Below, piece after piece: positions 24,536 through 34,424 of a DNA stretch of 64,000 bases; position 1 is the stretch's first letter, and the number at the start of each line of letters is the position of its first letter. Under the pieces are notes generated by a model. That model ran no database searches. It was not told where the DNA came from and worked only from the letters and a program-made list of their open reading frames with translations. The DNA is from Margaritifera margaritifera (lineage: Eukaryota; Mollusca; Bivalvia; Unionida; Margaritiferidae), in the NCBI GenBank assembly GCA_029931535.1, contig JAQPZY010000641.1:124001-188000 (forward strand), read 5' to 3'. A program made the position numbers and the translations under genes.

Positions 24536-26116
24536 GAAGAAGAAGAAGAAGAAGAAGAAGAAATGAATCCGTGATAGGTTTACATTTAATTACAAGGTAA
24601 GTAAGATATGTCATTGAAGCCGTGAATCTAAAATAAGAAATAACAATAGAATAGTAAAAATAAAAATGTTAAGGAACATGAGAACTTCTAGAAGAGTGTA
24701 TTCGAGGCTGAAGAAAATATATTTTACCACACAAAAAGATACACAATGAATCAAAATTATAGGCTTTATATGTATTTTGTAATGTACAGTAAAGGATGTA
24801 CACGTATTAGACTAGAACACCGGTCAGCTGAATGCAGACCTTTGACCTCTTGAATTGGACGCTCAACGAAGAGCGCTGTGTCCTCAGCTAATAGTTATGC
24901 GTTTATACTTACACAAATTATATCTTCAAAGTTCGCTTATTGTAGAATCTATTGAACTGATCAATGACTTGCATTAAAGATTATTCTCTTCATTTAAAAC
25001 ACGAGTTAAATAATAATCTGAGATGTAAATATAGTGTACTACTACACCTCCATTGTTTCATTGTCGTTCAAAGGGAAAATTATGTTAGTACATCTCTTTT
25101 CGCTAAGATCTTCAGGTATACTACAGCGGATGCCACTTTCCTTAGAAGTTATGAAATCCTGTCAATTGTGAAAAAAGTTATACGGTTAGACCCTTGAACA
25201 ACACAGCATTTCAAATATCCATAAAGTAATTCTTCATTAAGATTGTTATCAGTCATGTTGCATTATTATTAATAATAATAACATCTTTTTTTAATATTTA
25301 ACATACTTATAATGATAACAACGATGATCGTCAATGATGATGATCATAACAATAATCAAGATCATGATATTAATTGTAAACTTTTTCTGTGGAAATGAAT
25401 AATTAAATAAAAATATAAAAAGCAAATAAATAAATAAATAGCAATATTGCATTATACATAAATTGAAAAAAATTTGGACATAGCACCTGACTAGTAATAG
25501 TCTTTTAAAAAGTGTTCTGAATGGACTTGATACACATAAAAACACAGCAGAAAAGTAAGACAGACATCTTTATTCACATATACGATGCTGTTTTATTCAA
25601 TCACTGAGTTAAATTTGTCATGAGTCAATAAACCGATTAAGTCATGATTTTAACTTGCAATAATTATAAATAGACAAGAGGATTCTTTATAAATGGACAA
25701 GAGAAAGAATTCTTAAACCACAATAATTAGCATTTCATTTTGTAATAAACCACCAATATGTAATTTAAAATTTGCGTAATCTGCGTTTCGTCCAAGGTTA
25801 TATTTTTTCAATTTTCAAGGATGAAGAAACTTAATTTTATTTTATTAAATCATCATTATTTAGTTATTTTTATTTTACTCACTTACCCATCTGTCTATCC
25901 CTGTTTCTAAATATCAGCAAGTTCAGAACCCCTTATACCACCAACCTCGTTATAATACCAATTTTGCATGTGAACAAATATAGGATTTAAGTGGTGTAGA
26001 CTATATACTTACTGCATCGGTACAGAAGGCACACCCTGGGTCTGTGGTAATACATTTATTGCAATCATCTTGCTGGTTACACAAGTTTTTCAGACTGCTG
26101 GAGATCAAGGCAACTC
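7716..26116 (-). CDS. Integrin beta-subunit gene B (partial, eight exons)
   Basis: Eight exons on the minus strand (26,013-26,116; 25,048-25,158; 24,410-24,491; 23,550-23,681; 22,568-22,664; 12,952-13,048; 12,376-12,462; 7,716-7,799) join with matching phases. They encode, in order, the PSI domain, the start of the hybrid domain and most of the beta-I (VWA) domain of an integrin beta chain. This membrane receptor pairs with an alpha chain to bind extracellular matrix. MIDAS and LIMBS residues are present, but both ADMIDAS aspartates are replaced. The signal-peptide exon (above 26,116) and everything after the beta-I core (below 7,716) were not found. The gene is either partial in the window or truncated. 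A second integrin beta gene (A) ends upstream at 54,081, so they form a tandem pair. Confidence 0.9.
7800..9640. other. Intron of gene B, no feature recognised
   Basis: AT-rich intronic DNA between the exons ending at 12,376 and starting at 7,799. No coding signal on either strand. The short open frame 9,460-9,705 (minus) overlaps the start of the following satellite array and is not regarded as a gene. Confidence 0.5.
9655..11005. repeat. Tandem array, ~145-bp unit, about nine copies
   Basis: The phrase AGGATCAACTAGACATCATA and variants occurs near 9,782, 9,918, 10,047, 10,194, 10,338, 10,483, 10,631, 10,776 and 10,903 (steps 127-148). Each unit also has 'GAAAACCCCATG', 'CCATTCAGGAGGAGTAGCAATAACA' in two parts, and 'GCCATATTGGACATCAG'. 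Lies in the intron of gene B. Open frames inside (9,679-9,981 plus) are by-products of the repeat. Confidence 0.85.
11006..12375. other. Rest of the gene B intron
   Basis: No gene recognised. The open frame 10,967-11,167 (minus) has no similarity I can name. A short direct phrase, 'GGTTACTATTCCTACTCC / GGTTACTATGCCCACTCC' (11,914-11,995), is repeated twice. Confidence 0.4.
12376..12462 (-). CDS. Integrin beta B exon: LIMBS segment and MIDAS Glu
   Basis: 87 bp, 29 codons, phase 0 to 0, acceptor TATATACAG and donor CAG|GTATGTAT. Encodes EKIKSLNTSANWDVMEGG and LDGVMQAVVCQ. N-W-D-V-M-E corresponds to the LIMBS/MIDAS loop (Asn, Asp and Glu kept; the usual Pro before Glu is Met), and LDGVMQAVVC matches the helix with the conserved Cys. 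Strong family match in the correct position and phase. Confidence 0.93.
12952..13048 (-). CDS. Integrin beta B exon: specificity-determining loop region
   Basis: 97 bp beginning with one base that completes the preceding split codon (phase 2), ending phase 0 at AAA|GTAAGT. Encodes 32 residues starting LENPCILEKQTCPPANEFTH, containing the NPC and TCPP cysteines that form the small disulphide loop of the beta-I domain. Acceptor is AAATTTAG. The intron upstream (13,049-22,567) contains the LTR retrotransposon. Confidence 0.92.
13856..13937. repeat. (TA)n microsatellite
   Basis: Uninterrupted TA dinucleotides for about 82 bases. Open frames reading Tyr-Ile repeats across it on both strands are artefacts. 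Confidence 0.97.
14695..14725. repeat. Perfect short hairpin
   Basis: TTGGAAAAATTAGC, a three-base loop TTT, then the exact reverse complement. Lies in an intron. No U-tract or neighbouring gene suggests a specific role. Confidence 0.8.
15678..16554 (-). repeat. LTR (3' LTR in element orientation)
   Basis: 877 bp, starting TGTTACGACTCTAGG and ending TTCCGTAACA on the plus strand. Compared by eye with the other LTR it differs by about 12-13 substitutions and one single-base indel. Confidence 0.96.
16555..16565 (-). promoter_or_regulatory. Polypurine tract of the LTR element
   Basis: The minus strand reads GAAGGGGGGAA immediately before the 3' LTR, the usual position for plus-strand DNA priming in Ty3-type elements. 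Confidence 0.8.
16770..17420 (-). pseudogene. Reverse transcriptase fragment of the LTR element
   Basis: The minus strand shows Ty3-type reverse transcriptase blocks in order: MNELKQLIKENEHLF (pre-RT, near 17,400), FTTPELYQYKVVSFGM near 17,045-17,000, the catalytic AYIDDVIIC with YIDD at 16,920-16,931, then a thumb-proximal stretch including IEPFFKRF, LTINLNKSDF and YVTFLG. Frames shift between blocks and stops intervene. About 200 bases after the last block the polypurine tract and LTR begin, so RNase H and integrase have been deleted. The element could only have moved with enzymes supplied by a relative. Confidence 0.85.
17421..18461 (-). other. Degraded interior of the LTR element between protease and RT
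   Basis: No clean frame. Short open frames at 17,762-17,977 and 18,102-18,353 (minus) are not recognisable domains. Presumably protease-RT linker remains. Confidence 0.4.
18462..20245 (-). pseudogene. Gag-protease of the LTR element, with stops and a frameshift
   Basis: Starts at ATG 20,245 (MTSRVECFLADPTQEKFESL). The frame stays the same through two single in-frame stops (TAA at 19,970-19,972; TAG at 19,391-19,393) down to 18,698, so gag is nearly one reading frame. Regions in order: an N-terminal segment; a long Arg/Glu/Lys-rich coiled coil (about 19,950-19,760); a capsid-like helical domain with FREKEIDKYFLSFEKIAENL; a CCHC knuckle CSYCKMKGHVISDC near 19,045-19,000; then a protease active site LRDTGASQSLLLD near 18,790-18,750. 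After a frameshift, GIHLLLGNDLAKDK (18,575 region) is the protease C-terminal part. Known role: particle formation and polyprotein cleavage. Confidence 0.9.
20450..20467 (-). promoter_or_regulatory. Candidate tRNA primer-binding site
   Basis: On the minus strand, after the 5' LTR end (20,476) and eight spacer bases, the sequence TGGGGAGCTCGTCTCGGA begins with TGG, as expected for complementarity to a tRNA 3' CCA end. The tRNA was not identified. Confidence 0.55.
20476..21353 (-). repeat. LTR (5' LTR in element orientation)
   Basis: 878 bp, same termini as the other LTR. Transcription of the element would start within it toward lower coordinates. Confidence 0.96.
21358..22567. other. Gene B intron, part right of the LTR element
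   Basis: AT-rich DNA. Open frames 21,405-21,605 (plus) and 21,831-22,091 (minus) have no recognisable features. No gene called. Confidence 0.5.
22568..22664 (-). CDS. Integrin beta B exon: IGFGTFIDK segment
   Basis: 97 bp; acceptor CCCTTTTTCAG, donor AATA|GTGAGTAT. The first two bases complete a Leu codon with the preceding exon, and the end is phase 2. Encodes KDMKGFTSNILIGFGTFIDK and RMSPYSFTTKE. GFGTFIDK is the conserved beta-I strand whose Asp is a LIMBS ligand (human beta3 D158). Confidence 0.94.
23550..23681 (-). CDS. Integrin beta B exon: hybrid end and MIDAS loop
   Basis: 132 bp; acceptor TATATTTAG, donor CTGT|GTGAGTGC, phase 1 to phase 1. Encodes MEFIFSLTYRVAENLPVDMY followed by FVLDMSNTMQYQLKTLETV. 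V-D-M-Y-F-V-L-D-M-S-N-T matches the family VDLYYLMDLSYS segment: MIDAS Asp and first Ser are kept, the second Ser is Thr. The next residues, Q-Y-Q, stand where K-D-D usually supplies the ADMIDAS aspartates. That substitution would remove a regulatory cation site. Confidence 0.95.
23696..23764. repeat. (TAA)n microsatellite next to a splice acceptor
   Basis: AAT/TAA trinucleotides with two GTA-type interruptions at the end. Begins about 14 bases upstream (in gene sense) of the exon starting at 23,681. Confidence 0.95.
24205..24261. repeat. (TA)n microsatellite
   Basis: About 57 bases of TA repeats in a gene B intron. Confidence 0.96.
24410..24491 (-). CDS. Integrin beta B exon: start of hybrid domain
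   Basis: 82 bp; acceptor TTTACATATAG, donor CCAG|GTAAAAAT, phase 0 to phase 1. Encodes AKVLNGGSGSTTPIQVYPQ then HIKVKLRP. The pattern 'QVxPQxIxVKLRPG' is the first hybrid-domain strand of integrin beta chains; the final Gly codon is completed by the next exon. Confidence 0.92.
24499..24562. repeat. Compound (TAA)n-(GAA)n microsatellite
   Basis: TAA repeats to about 24,533 followed by GAA repeats. Lies a few bases upstream (gene sense) of the exon at 24,491, in its polypyrimidine region. Confidence 0.95.
25048..25158 (-). CDS. Integrin beta B exon: second half of PSI domain
   Basis: 111 bp, 37 codons, phase 0 to 0; acceptor ACAATTGACAG, donor GAG|GTGTAGTA (weak). Encodes DFITSKESGIRCSIPEDLSE then KRCTNIIFPLNDNETME. 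The two RC cysteines with the intervening 'IPEDL' fit the C-terminal PSI disulphides. Confidence 0.9.
26013..26116 (-). CDS. Integrin beta B exon: first half of PSI domain
   Basis: 104 bp; acceptor TTTAATTTAG, donor GCA|GTAAGTAT, phase 1 to phase 0. Encodes VALISSSLKNLCNQQDDC then NKCITTDPGCAFCTDA. C-x5-C-x2-C-x7-C-x2-C is the plexin-semaphorin-integrin cysteine pattern found after the integrin signal peptide. Continues directly into the next exon (CTDA then DFIT). The preceding signal-peptide exon was not found. Confidence 0.93.
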
Positions 26117-27904
26117 CTAAATTAAAAAATATACCTGTTAGTAAGATCATATCCATCTGCTAGAAGTAAACAATCCATTCTATCTTCTTATTAGTAGTAA
26201 TAAGGGACGACCTCAGGACAGATACGACCCTTGGGGTACATTGGGAATTTACATTACGGTTGCCATCTTGACACTATCACCCTCTAGGCAATTTAACATG
26301 AGTTCATAGCTTTAACCGTAAATGACCTTGAGGGAAAAGGGGAATTGGACATTAGTCCATAGGTTTAAAATTAGTATAACCCTATGCTGACAAGAGGAAA
26401 TGTAAAGTGGAAAACGTCCATAGGTTTAACATTGTGGGCCACTACAAGGAGGTTAGTGGAATTTAACATTTGTCCATTGGATTAACATTAGTATGGCCCA
26501 ATAGCGACAACGGGAATTCAACATTAGTTTATAAGAATAACATTAGTATTACCGTATGCCGACAAGGGGGATTTATTCCAAACTCATTTGAAAGGGTATT
26601 AGGGTATGCAATGGTAAGTTATCCTTACAAACAAACCCACTTTTCTTATATTATTTAGCCCTTGAATGAAAGTCAATTTTTAGTTTCAAGTGTGTTGCAA
26701 AATATCCAATGTCAGTGCTACATCAATCAACTTTGGCTCTTCACTTCGTTACAAATGCTCTGTTTTTCTTGTGTCGCCCTAGATTTAATGCAATCACAGA
26801 TCTGCAATAAATTGTCGCTTCAATAAACATTGGCAGAAAGTGTGTTACAAAATATCCAATGTCAATGATGTATGTGGTAAGTTTTGTTCACTTTGAAAAA
26901 GACAGCAATTCATTACTACACTGTAAAACATGGTCAGAATTTGGCCTAAGATAAAGTTTTCGTATACTTTAAGGGAGTTACTTTTTTTTTTGTTTTGTTT
27001 TGGGAATTTTTTGTTTGTTTTTTAACAGCAAACAACATGCATTGTTTTGTTACTTGCCTAATTGATCGAGAGAGCAAAATATGTGGGTTCTTCACATTGC
27101 TACACACTTTAAAACTTTGAGAGGAAAGAAATTTTGATGAGTAAATTATTGCATAAAATAAACACACAATGGAATTAAAATTACTGTTTATGGGGACCTA
27201 TTGAATTTAAAATTACGGATATCTCAATGGGCGTCTATGGGAATTTAACATGAATGGTTGGTATAAACCTCTATGCGGATTTAATATTAAAGATTTGTGG
27301 TTTCCTATGTCAATTTAACATTGAGGAGCACTATAGCCTTCTATAAGCATTGAATATGATGGAGAGAAGAATTAAACAAACACTTAATGACAGGCATTGG
27401 CTTAGTTTTACAACCCAAGGGTAAATTTAATGTCCGATCAAGTTTCTTCGGCGACTCTATTGCAATTTTGTAATGCGCGGTTAGAGAAAAAGACATCGAG
27501 ACATTGTTACACTGTCAAACAAGGCCTAAATTTAACATTTTCGCAGGCAACTATTCGAATTCGGCAATGAACTGCTGCTGACAAAAGTAGCGATACATTG
27601 GTACACTGTAAATCAAGGCCAAAATCAGTTGTAGGATAAGGTTTTGCGAACTTTAAGGTTGTTATATGTTTCTGTTGTTTTGTTTTTTTGTTTTAAACAG
27701 CAAACAAAAGACATTGTTCTGCTACTTCACTGATTTATTTGGAGAGCAAAACATGTTGGTTCTTCACTTTATTCCAAATGTACTAGAGTGTTTGCGCTCG
27801 TCAAGAATAGAATTTGCAAACAAAAAGAACATGAATGTCTCCTTAAAACTAATCAGAGTAGTATGAGAGAAACAGTCATTAATGAAAGTCGCACTGTATC
27901 ACAC

Positions 27905-28784
27905 TAGGATTATTTTCATATCTAACCTGCGTGCATGTTCATCTCTAGAAACATTCCAGCGACAACACACGTATACTACACTGTCAAATTCAAGTATTTT
28001 TAAGTTCATAGTTCCTTTAGAGAAAATGGCCACATTATTCATTGACTTGTTTAAGTCTATGTTTCTTCGAGTTGAAAAAAACAGGGTCCGACCAAAGTGA
28101 TAGGCAAGTTTCTTGTCTGTTTTATCGACCAAATATTTAAATAGCAAATACATTACTAAAACTATCCTCGATAGATATCTCCCTAGCAACGATGCTTACA
28201 GATAATGTATAGTAGTAATAATATTCAAATCATTAATTTTATGGGCATTACCATTTTATCCGTGAAAATGCTGAGTAAATCTAGTCACGTAAAAGGACAA
28301 GGAAATTATGCATATGGTTGTTTTTTGCAATATTTGTGAATTCTTACCTATACAATATTTAAACTAAAAAAAATTAAGCAAACTATTTTGAGTGACTTTT
28401 TGAAGTTTTTGTTTTCTTTTTTTCTCTCAACTACTTTTGTATGTACAAATTGGCATTATTCCGAAGTTCTTTTTTCGTAAGTTTGTGCTTTCATTCTCAC
28501 CCGTAATGTTGCAAACTTACAAACTTATAATCATAAGGTTGCAAACGTATTTAAAATTTTACTTTCTTGAAATGATGAACTCAAGGCCTAAGCATTTTAA
28601 TCAGCGAAGCATGCCAAAGCATGCACTTCAAAAAGTCGACATTATACTAAGTAGAAATTTCTTTAAACCTACAAGATAGTGATGCCTACAGATGTAAACT
28701 GCTCTTGTTATCATTTGGATTTGTAACTGAGGATAATCATTTAAGTAACAAACAATCAAACTACCAACAAAAAAGTGCGAATGA
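27905..28784. other. Centre of the fold-back block
   Basis: No gene recognised. Open frames at 27,882-28,100 and 28,437-28,679 (plus) and 27,899-28,189 (minus) are not supported by motifs. Confidence 0.4.
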
Positions 28785-28920
28785 AAACAGCAATAACGAG
28801 CATATACAATTCACTGGCAAAATAAATGTGCAGTAGTCAATTATTCACTATTAGTTTGAACTCCAGTCCTCAATAACATTGTTTTTCCCAGTGAATTGTA
28901 TGTGCTCATTACTGCTGTTT
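28785..28920. repeat. Short inverted repeat at the fold-back centre
   Basis: 28,785-28,817 and 28,888-28,920 are 33-base arms (AAACAGCAATAACGAG... paired with ...CTCATTACTGCTGTTT) differing at three transition positions, separated by 70 bases. Confidence 0.85.
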
Positions 28921-29250
28921 GTTTTTTCTCTATCCATCCATTTTTCTATCTACCTTATGTAAAATCACATTGTAAGTTCTAACAGTGTGCTGTAGACAGG
29001 TTCTAGATTAATGCACATAACAAACACAAAATGTAAGAAACTTAAAGTACAAACAAAAACTTATATTATGCCAAATTCCGGATAGTTTGACAATGTAGTA
29101 ATGTCTCACTGTCTTTTTCATCAACAATACAGTTGCCAATTAAAATGTCACTGCCTTAAAGTACATGAAAACCTTATCTTAGGCCACATTCTGACCTTGC
29201 AGAACAACGAATATTGTTTGCTGTTTTCCAAAGCACAAAGAGAGTATGTA

Positions 29251-29295
29251 ACTCTCTCTCTCTCTTTCTTTCTCTCTCTCTCTCCTTCTCAAAGT
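29251..29295. repeat. (CT)n microsatellite
   Basis: CT-rich run with TTT interruptions inside the right fold-back arm. Confidence 0.85.
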
Positions 29296-29624
29296 ACACA
29301 TAAATCTTACCTTAAGCTAACTTTTGGCCTTGCAATCCCTCACTGTCTTTTCCGCCAACAGTATATTGCAAATCTTTAATATTAAATCCCCAGAGAGGGC
29401 TATGCAAACCCATCATCTTAAATTCCCATAGAAGATCACAAATCTTTAATACTAAATCCCCATAGAGGGGTCTACCAACCTGTCATATTAAATTCTCATT
29501 GGCCCCCATTGTGACATCTGTAATGTTAAAATTCAATAGGTCCCCATAATCTGTAATTTTAAACTTCCATAGACCCTTCGATACTTTTTAAAATATTTAT
29601 ATAATGCATTCATATACTTATCTA

Positions 29625-29626
<2 letters not shown>

Positions 29627-29689
<63 letters not shown>
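29627..29689. repeat. (TA)n microsatellite
   Basis: About 63 bases of TA repeats, inside the right arm of the fold-back block. Confidence 0.96.
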
Positions 29690-29691
<2 letters not shown>

Positions 29692-29831
29692 TCTCAAAGT
29701 TATAAAGACTACTGTAAAGAAAAAAATGTTTAACAACAACCAGTGAGTGTGTGGGCGATATGAACCGTCGCTTCTCTTTATTCACAGTACGGATACATTC
29801 CAGTACATTTGCAACAAGTGAGGAACCCACA

Positions 29832-29912
29832 TGTTTTGCTCTCACAATCAATCAGTCAAGTGGCACAACAAATTGTTCAGCCACTTGACTGATTGACTGA
29901 GAGAGCAAAACA
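29832..29912. repeat. 33-bp-arm hairpin
   Basis: 29,832-29,864 and 29,880-29,912 are inverted copies with three mismatches; the inner 16 bases CAATCAGTCAAGTGGC pair perfectly across a 15-base loop. The outer phrase TTTTGCTCTC also occurs in the left fold-back arm, so the hairpin is a local re-inversion of a fold-back subunit. Confidence 0.85.
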
Positions 29913-30840
29913 TTTTTTCTATGTTGTTTGCTGTTTTCAAAAAAGTCCAAACAGAAAATGTAACTCCCTTAATGTACACGAATACCTTATCTTTCGCCAA
30001 ATTCTGACCATGTTTGACAGTGTAGCAATGTCATGCTGTCTTTTTCACCAACAGCGGAATATAATAGGGAGCAGGTCTGTGACCGTATGAATTCTCGGTC
30101 AACAAAAATAACAAACTGTACACTGTAACAAAGCGAACCAAACTTGTCCTACACAGCATTAGCATTGCATATTTTGCAACACACTTTCTGACAATGTTTA
30201 TCGAAGCGACAATAGGTAGAAGGTAAGCGTTTAAATCTAGGGCGACATAAATGAAAACAGTACCAAACCTGCTCATTACAGCACTGACATTGTATATTTT
30301 CCAAACCACCTGAAAACGAAATTAGCCTTTCATTCCATGGCAAGATAATATACAAAAGTGTGTTTCTTTGTAAGGATCACTCACCATTACATACCATAAC
30401 ACCCTTTCAAATGAATTTGGATTAAATTCACCTTGTCACCATAGGGTAATTCTAATGTTAATCCAGTGGACTAATTTTGAATTCCCCCTGCCGGTATTGG
30501 GCCGTTCTAATGTCAGTCCTATGGATTAATGTTAAATTCCTCTTTCCACCATATACGTCTGTTTGGACGTTTTTCACTTTACATTTCAGTTTGTCGGCAT
30601 ATGGTCATACTAATGTTAAACGTATTCAGTTTCCTCTTGTCAGCATAGGGTCATATTTTCAAGATGGCCGCATAATGTTCAATTTATTTGGTCCCTCGAG
30701 GGTCATCTAATGTTAAACCTATGAACTATTGTTAAATTCCCATTGTTCCCACAGGGTCATACTCTCAAGGTGGCGGACATTTTGTTAATTCCCACTGTTC
30801 CTAGTTGGTCATATCTGTCTCGAGATCGTCCCCAATTAAT

Positions 30841-32974
30841 GCCCTTATCTTTCTTATTTTATTTTCTCATTCTTCTTCTTATTGACAAGTATATTATAAG
30901 ATAATATCTATCCTATAATCATAGCAGTCTTTGGTCTCCTAGAATGATATACATATTATGAAATGCTACCCATCCTATAATTATAAACAGTAATCTGTCT
31001 CTTCGAATGATAGCTATATTATAATATACAACTAATCTTATCATTAAAAGCATTACTCAGTCTCTCAGAACGATGGATATATAATGAGATACTGCTCATC
31101 CTAAACTTATAATTGTGAAACACTAATGCTGACAGCATAGCAACATTGAAGGTTATGCCCCTCCGCAGACGAAATGCTCATGTAGCGACCTTATAATTGT
31201 ATGTGCACAGAGGGCGGAAATATTTACTTAGAAAGGAAATGTAAATGATGAAACGAACTTATATGTGTAATACTATAGACAAGGAAAGAAGATCACATTG
31301 TGCCTTGCCATGCTCCCTTCTCCTCTTATGCAACACAATATTCACTTTGTATGGTAAACTAAAATAAAGGCAAATGTGACCACGCTAAAAAGCACAAAAT
31401 ATAGATGACAGTGACCTAAGTTTGATAGGTGACTACTGTACTCACAACACACATCCGCACACAAAGCTGTGTGAATCTGGAGTCAACAGTGCGCAAGAAA
31501 ATGACTTTAATGTAATTGCTGTATAGTAAAAAATTACTCAAGTGTAAAGATATAGGTCAGACTGGTTTCTTTTTTGTGGGACAAATTTGTCCTCGCAAAA
31601 ATTCATCCACACACAAAACTGTATGAGCCTGAAGTCAAATTTTCACGAGACACTGAACTAAAACTTAACCAAGGCGCGACGGACTGGCGGAGGAGCGGAC
31701 GTACAATACTTGCTGTATATACCCTTTCCCCGTTTGTTGCAGAGCCTGATTGAAATGCGATCTTGCTACAAACTGAGACAGAGATCTATTGACAGATTAT
31801 CTTCATACTGTAATGCATTTCATAATATCTTAACGTCCAGTGATCAAATGAGTGGCACAAACAGACTGTACGAGTCGTTGGGATGTGTACGTGGTGGGCA
31901 ACTATACGAGACAACAGTGTTGACTACGGACATGATTACTGTTATCTATCGAAAATAATGATTAATGATGCTGCTTTATCTGAAGAAAATATTAATAATT
32001 TCGGTAATGTAAGTCGAAAATGTTCTTTAATTATAAAATGACTCATCGCTGTTTTTCAATGCTGTCATAAAATTGTATTTATGCAAATCGATGTAGTGGC
32101 ACAGCATGGACTCTATGCTGAGAGAGACACAGAGACAGAGAGAGAAATAGAGACAGAGACAGAGAAGAAGAAGAAGTATTAGCTGACACCATTTTCAATC
32201 TTATTCAAATTCATTTTGACCAAAAAACACAGGTGTAAAAATAGAATTTTCTTTGAAGCATTTTCTTACGCTGTCATTTCCAGTACTTTTTGCGTTTATT
32301 TCAGTTAAATATCAGATGATGTGTTGAATTGAAAATCTGCCATGAGAAACACATTTAAAAGTTACAACTTTGGAAAATTTTGAAAAGTAATTAAACTGGA
32401 TAGAGTCAAGTTTCATGCCGCACATATCAAATGGTATATCACTTAGTTTCAATGTGTGTGTGGTTTTCTATTTTAAAACCCGCGGTATCTTAATCGAAAA
32501 ATTACGCTTTCTAGGATAAATAACCATTCTTCGTTCCTTCCTTCCTCCAACAGGAAGAAACGTGAAAGTTTTCAATTTACTACTGTAATGATCATTGAAA
32601 GGAAATATCATTTTCCATTATCTCATTATAAACAAAGGACAACTGCATTAGTTGTCAGAGTAAAATGCATGTATTACTAGTAGTATTATTATAAAAAAAG
32701 AAATCTGACCTCCTACCTTACCCCACCCCTTTTTCGATAAGTATTGTAGGATTTCACATTTGCTTGCTAGTTCTAATCCTTTTCTTCCATTTTCATTTCT
32801 GTTGACACTTTCCTAAAGGTAATATTCTTGTTGTTCCTCTATTTGAGATTGCTCAAATTAAAACTGATATCGACAGAAGTAGAATTTTATAAGTTTTGTA
32901 TAATTGGTCATTAACTTGGGTCCATTTTTAAAAATGATTATAAAATCTTTAAAACAACGAAAAGTTTAGGATGG
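30841..32974. other. Intergenic or intronic DNA between the two inverted structures
   Basis: AT-rich, with a (GAGACA)n-like run at 32,115-32,170. No gene recognised. The open frame 31,710-31,958 (plus) shows no domain. Gene B's missing first exon may lie here or further right, but no convincing signal-peptide exon was found. Confidence 0.4.
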
Positions 32975-34320
32975 AAACGGCGGCAAATTTTACAGGAGGG
33001 AAACATCCTGGCGGCATTAAAAAAAACAAATACAACCGCTGATGTCAAGAAAAGTATGTGGCGAACACAACACTAATAAGCAGTTGTCGAAAATAATATT
33101 CGCGCTTCGTGACCCTTCTCTTCTTGCCGCCCCTCACCTCCCTGCTATTGCGCGGGGGGTGGGGGGACTTTCGAATGAGTTTAGGGGCGACAAAGACCAA
33201 ATACGTCTCCGATCATGAGTACTATTGAACATTACTTACAACAGATTAAAACAAAAACAGTTGTTTGTTTGTTTGTTTGTTTATTTGTTTGGTTTGTTTT
33301 TTGGGGGGTTTTTTTGTGGGTTTTTTTTTTTTGGGGGGGGGGGGTAATTTAAAGTAGGTTTTTACATTTTTTTTAATAACCAGGCTGGTAAACTCGTCAA
33401 CAATGCATTTTTATAAGTACATAACCTATGACTTAAATAATAATAATTCTCAGCGGAGCGATACAATATCTGAACTTGGAAAAAGCTGATCTATAAAATC
33501 TATGCAAAATCATTGTGCACTAATGCTCTGCTTCTACATTACTGGCTATGTCTACTATCTACATTGCATTATGAATATGGAATGTCGCCTGCAGTTAATG
33601 TGGGAATGTTATTAACAGCAAGCTTCACACAGATACACACACGCACGCACATACACACGCAGACATACAGAGATTTTCAATTTCTTTAATAATAATCAAA
33701 TCATTAAATAACTGAACATATGTATGACCAGGAAGAAATATATAAGTTTGTCGTCTTTACAATAGTTAACATACAAGTGTACTAGCATATAGGGACCTAT
33801 GTCACTCGTACATAAATCAAGAGAGAAAAGGTCAGCAATGTAAAATGACATTCAATAAGCACGTATGATCAACGTTATCAGTCCTAGTTAGTAAAATAGT
33901 TCTTTTTTAGCCATATCGGTGTTGGTTTATTTCTGGTGAGATCTCGAATCTCTAGCAAATATGTTAATGAGGGGCCCGGTCACATTACGCAGTAACATTA
34001 GAAACGAAACCCTGGAAAAAATTCCATAAGAACACTACATATTTGTCAATGTTATTTTCTTGATAAATATGTGTGCTATGGAATGTATCACAATAATTTG
34101 ATCGTCAAGCAATATAGACATCAAGCCGGTTTTATTTTAAATAGTTGATACTGTTGTCTAAAGTATAGTATGAATTATGTAGAAGAGATATGGTAACTAT
34201 GTATATTACAACACTTTGAGAGTAGTCATTCTTCCTCTTCATCTTTTGAGCAACCATGTCAATTTTAAACTTTATAATATGATTAAGACAATATGGACAA
34301 TTGTTACTTAGAGTTCTCCC

Positions 34321-34322
<2 letters not shown>

Positions 34323-34359
<37 letters not shown>

Positions 34360-34360
34360 T
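34323..34360. repeat. (TAA)n microsatellite in the left arm
   Basis: Pairs with (TTA)n at 43,050-43,085 in the right arm. The long arm-specific insertion or deletion begins just beyond it. Confidence 0.9.
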
Positions 34361-34424
34361 ATAAAATAATATTACTAATATAACATACTATCAGCTTTAT
34401 CATCGTAATGTACGTTTTTAACTT

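Larger units (their letters stand above)
26196..30840. repeat. 4.6-kb fold-back block (imperfect inverted repeat)
   Basis: The left arm from 26,196 and the right arm ending 30,840 are inverted copies. Outer ends pair as GGGACGACCTCAGGACAGAT (26,211 on) with the complement of ATCTGTCTCGAGATCGTCCC (ending near 30,830). Further pairs are the AATTTAACATTAGTCCATAG phrases, 'CATTTGAAAGGGTATTAGGG' (26,586) against the complement of 30,395-30,420, 'GTCGCTTCAATAAACATT' (26,813) against 30,190-30,215, and 'GGGGACCTATTGAATTT' (27,190) against 29,530-29,550. The arms run inward to about 28,000 and 28,950. Within each arm a ~500-bp subunit is itself repeated. No transposase found. Confidence 0.8.
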
